Below, in pieces: positions 5,209 to 5,730 of a stretch of 5,730 nucleotides of DNA; position 1 is the first letter of the stretch, and every line of letters begins with the position of its first letter. Both the position numbers and the translations under genes were made by a program. The stretch lies in contig CALFFB010000064.1 in the NCBI GenBank assembly GCA_937958075.1, positions 1 through 5,730 of the forward strand, in the 5' to 3' direction. The DNA is from an uncultured Geobacteraceae bacterium (GTDB lineage: Bacteria > Desulfobacterota > Desulfuromonadia > Desulfuromonadales > Geopsychrobacteraceae). Below the pieces are notes generated by a model. It ran no database searches. It was not told the origin of the DNA and saw only the letters and a program-made list of their open reading frames with translations.

Positions 5209-5730
5209 TTTTTCCTGCTCCGCGGATGGCTGCGATCATAGACGTGGGTCAGATGAGCAAAACTGACTCGTGTGTAACGCTGGGTTGTCGACAGGGAGGC
5301 GTGCCCCAAAAGCTCCTGAATCACCCGCAGGTCGGCGCCGGCGTCAAGCAGATGGGTGGCAAAGGAATGGCGCAGGGCGTGGGGCGTGACGGACGTCGGC
5401 AGAACCAGCTGCTGCAGGCGTTTTTTCAGCTGCCGCTGGATACTGCGTGGCGTCAACCGACCGCCCCGGTAATTCAGAAACAGGGCCGGTTCAGCGACCT
5501 CATCCTGTCGTTCCTTCAGATAGAGCTGCAACGCCCTGCAGGCCGGGCCGCCGACAGGCAGCAGGCGCTCCTTGCGCCCCTTGCCGAGAACCCGCACCTG
5601 TTGCTGCTCAAGATCGACGGCAGCAAGATCAAGGCCCGCCACCTCGCTGATGCGCAGGCCACAGGAATAGATCAACTCAAATATGGCCAGGTCGCGTACC
5701 AGCATGGCGTAGGGGGCAACCGGCGCCTCC
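5205..5730 (-). CDS. xerC: XerC-type tyrosine recombinase, C-terminal catalytic part (start outside window)
   Basis: The last 174 codons of a tyrosine recombinase; the N-terminal DNA-binding domain lies beyond 5730. All catalytic residues are visible, counted in the fragment: Arg26 (SCGLRISE), Lys50 (LGKGRKER), His117 and Arg120 (TPHALRHSFATHLL), His143 (ELLGHASLSTTQ) and the nucleophile Tyr152 (QRYTRV). Their spacing equals that of the E. coli Xer proteins. The closing segment AHLTHVYDRSHPR is typical of XerC; XerD ends differently. Family knowledge: with XerD it resolves chromosome dimers at dif during division. The reading frame stays open through 5730, so an ATG at 5705 is internal. It stops 97 nt before the peroxiredoxin ATG, and no convincing terminator lies between. 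A XerH/XerA-like single recombinase or an integrase is less likely because of the C-terminus. Confidence 0.9.
   Translation of the reverse strand, partial: EAPVAPYAMLVRDLAIFELIYSCGLRISEVAGLDLAAVDLEQQQVRVLGKGRKERLLPVGGPACRALQLYLKERQDEVAEPALFLNYRGGRLTPRSIQRQLKKRLQQLVLPTSVTPHALRHSFATHLLDAGADLRVIQELLGHASLSTTQRYTRVSFAHLTHVYDRSHPRSRKK

Noticed and set aside
1..5730. CRISPR array, tRNA, rRNA, insertion sequence or prophage
   Set aside because: No regularly spaced repeats, cloverleaf, rRNA-like stretch, transposase or terminal inverted repeats were seen. The Xer protein is of the housekeeping XerC kind.

Overview
This 5.7-kb window is a compact bacterial chromosome segment, moderately GC-rich, in which every supportable gene lies on the minus strand, so it reads from right to left. 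It has three blocks. (1) At the right edge is the 3' part of a tyrosine recombinase of the XerC type (5205-5730), with its start outside the window. (2) Next is a complete typical 2-Cys peroxiredoxin gene (4505-5107). It has its own sigma70-like promoter (TTGACA-N16-TAGAAT), a strong ribosome binding site and an intrinsic terminator with a perfect 19-bp stem (4412-4454). (3) The rest is the upstream half of an MSHA-type (type IVa-like pilus / type II secretion-like) biogenesis operon: mshI (PilM-like), a PilN-like gene, mshJ (PilO-like), mshK (PilP-like), mshL (lipoprotein secretin) and the first 30 codons of mshM (ExeA-like AAA ATPase).

The pilus genes are very tightly packed. There are 1-nt stop/start overlaps (TGATG) between mshI, the pilN-like gene and mshJ, an 8-nt overlap between mshJ and mshK, 18-19 nt between mshK and mshL, and 4 nt between mshL and mshM. 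This implies one transcript and translational coupling. From family knowledge, the MshI/PilN-like/MshJ set forms the inner-membrane platform. MshK is a periplasmic linker to the MshL outer-membrane secretin, through which the pilus fibre or pseudopilus leaves. MshM is an accessory ATPase. The motor ATPases, platform protein and pilins would be expected beyond position 1.

The MSHA gene order is classically described in Vibrio, Shewanella and Aeromonas, but related clusters also occur in Desulfuromonadales-type deltaproteobacteria (Geobacter and relatives). The sequence looks like one of these two groups. I lean towards a deltaproteobacterium from the overall look of the proteins, but this is inference only.

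No wholly new system is evident. The points worth a second look are: a 16-nt element (15/16 identical) in both intergenic regions, upstream of the peroxiredoxin and of the pilus operon; an apparently non-canonical start codon (CTG or ATA) for mshI behind a perfect AAGGAGG; and a run of nine G residues in the signal-peptide codons of mshK that could act as a slippage switch. No gene-free stretch exceeds 300 bases. The two intergenic regions are 4362-4504 and 5108-5204, and both are described below.
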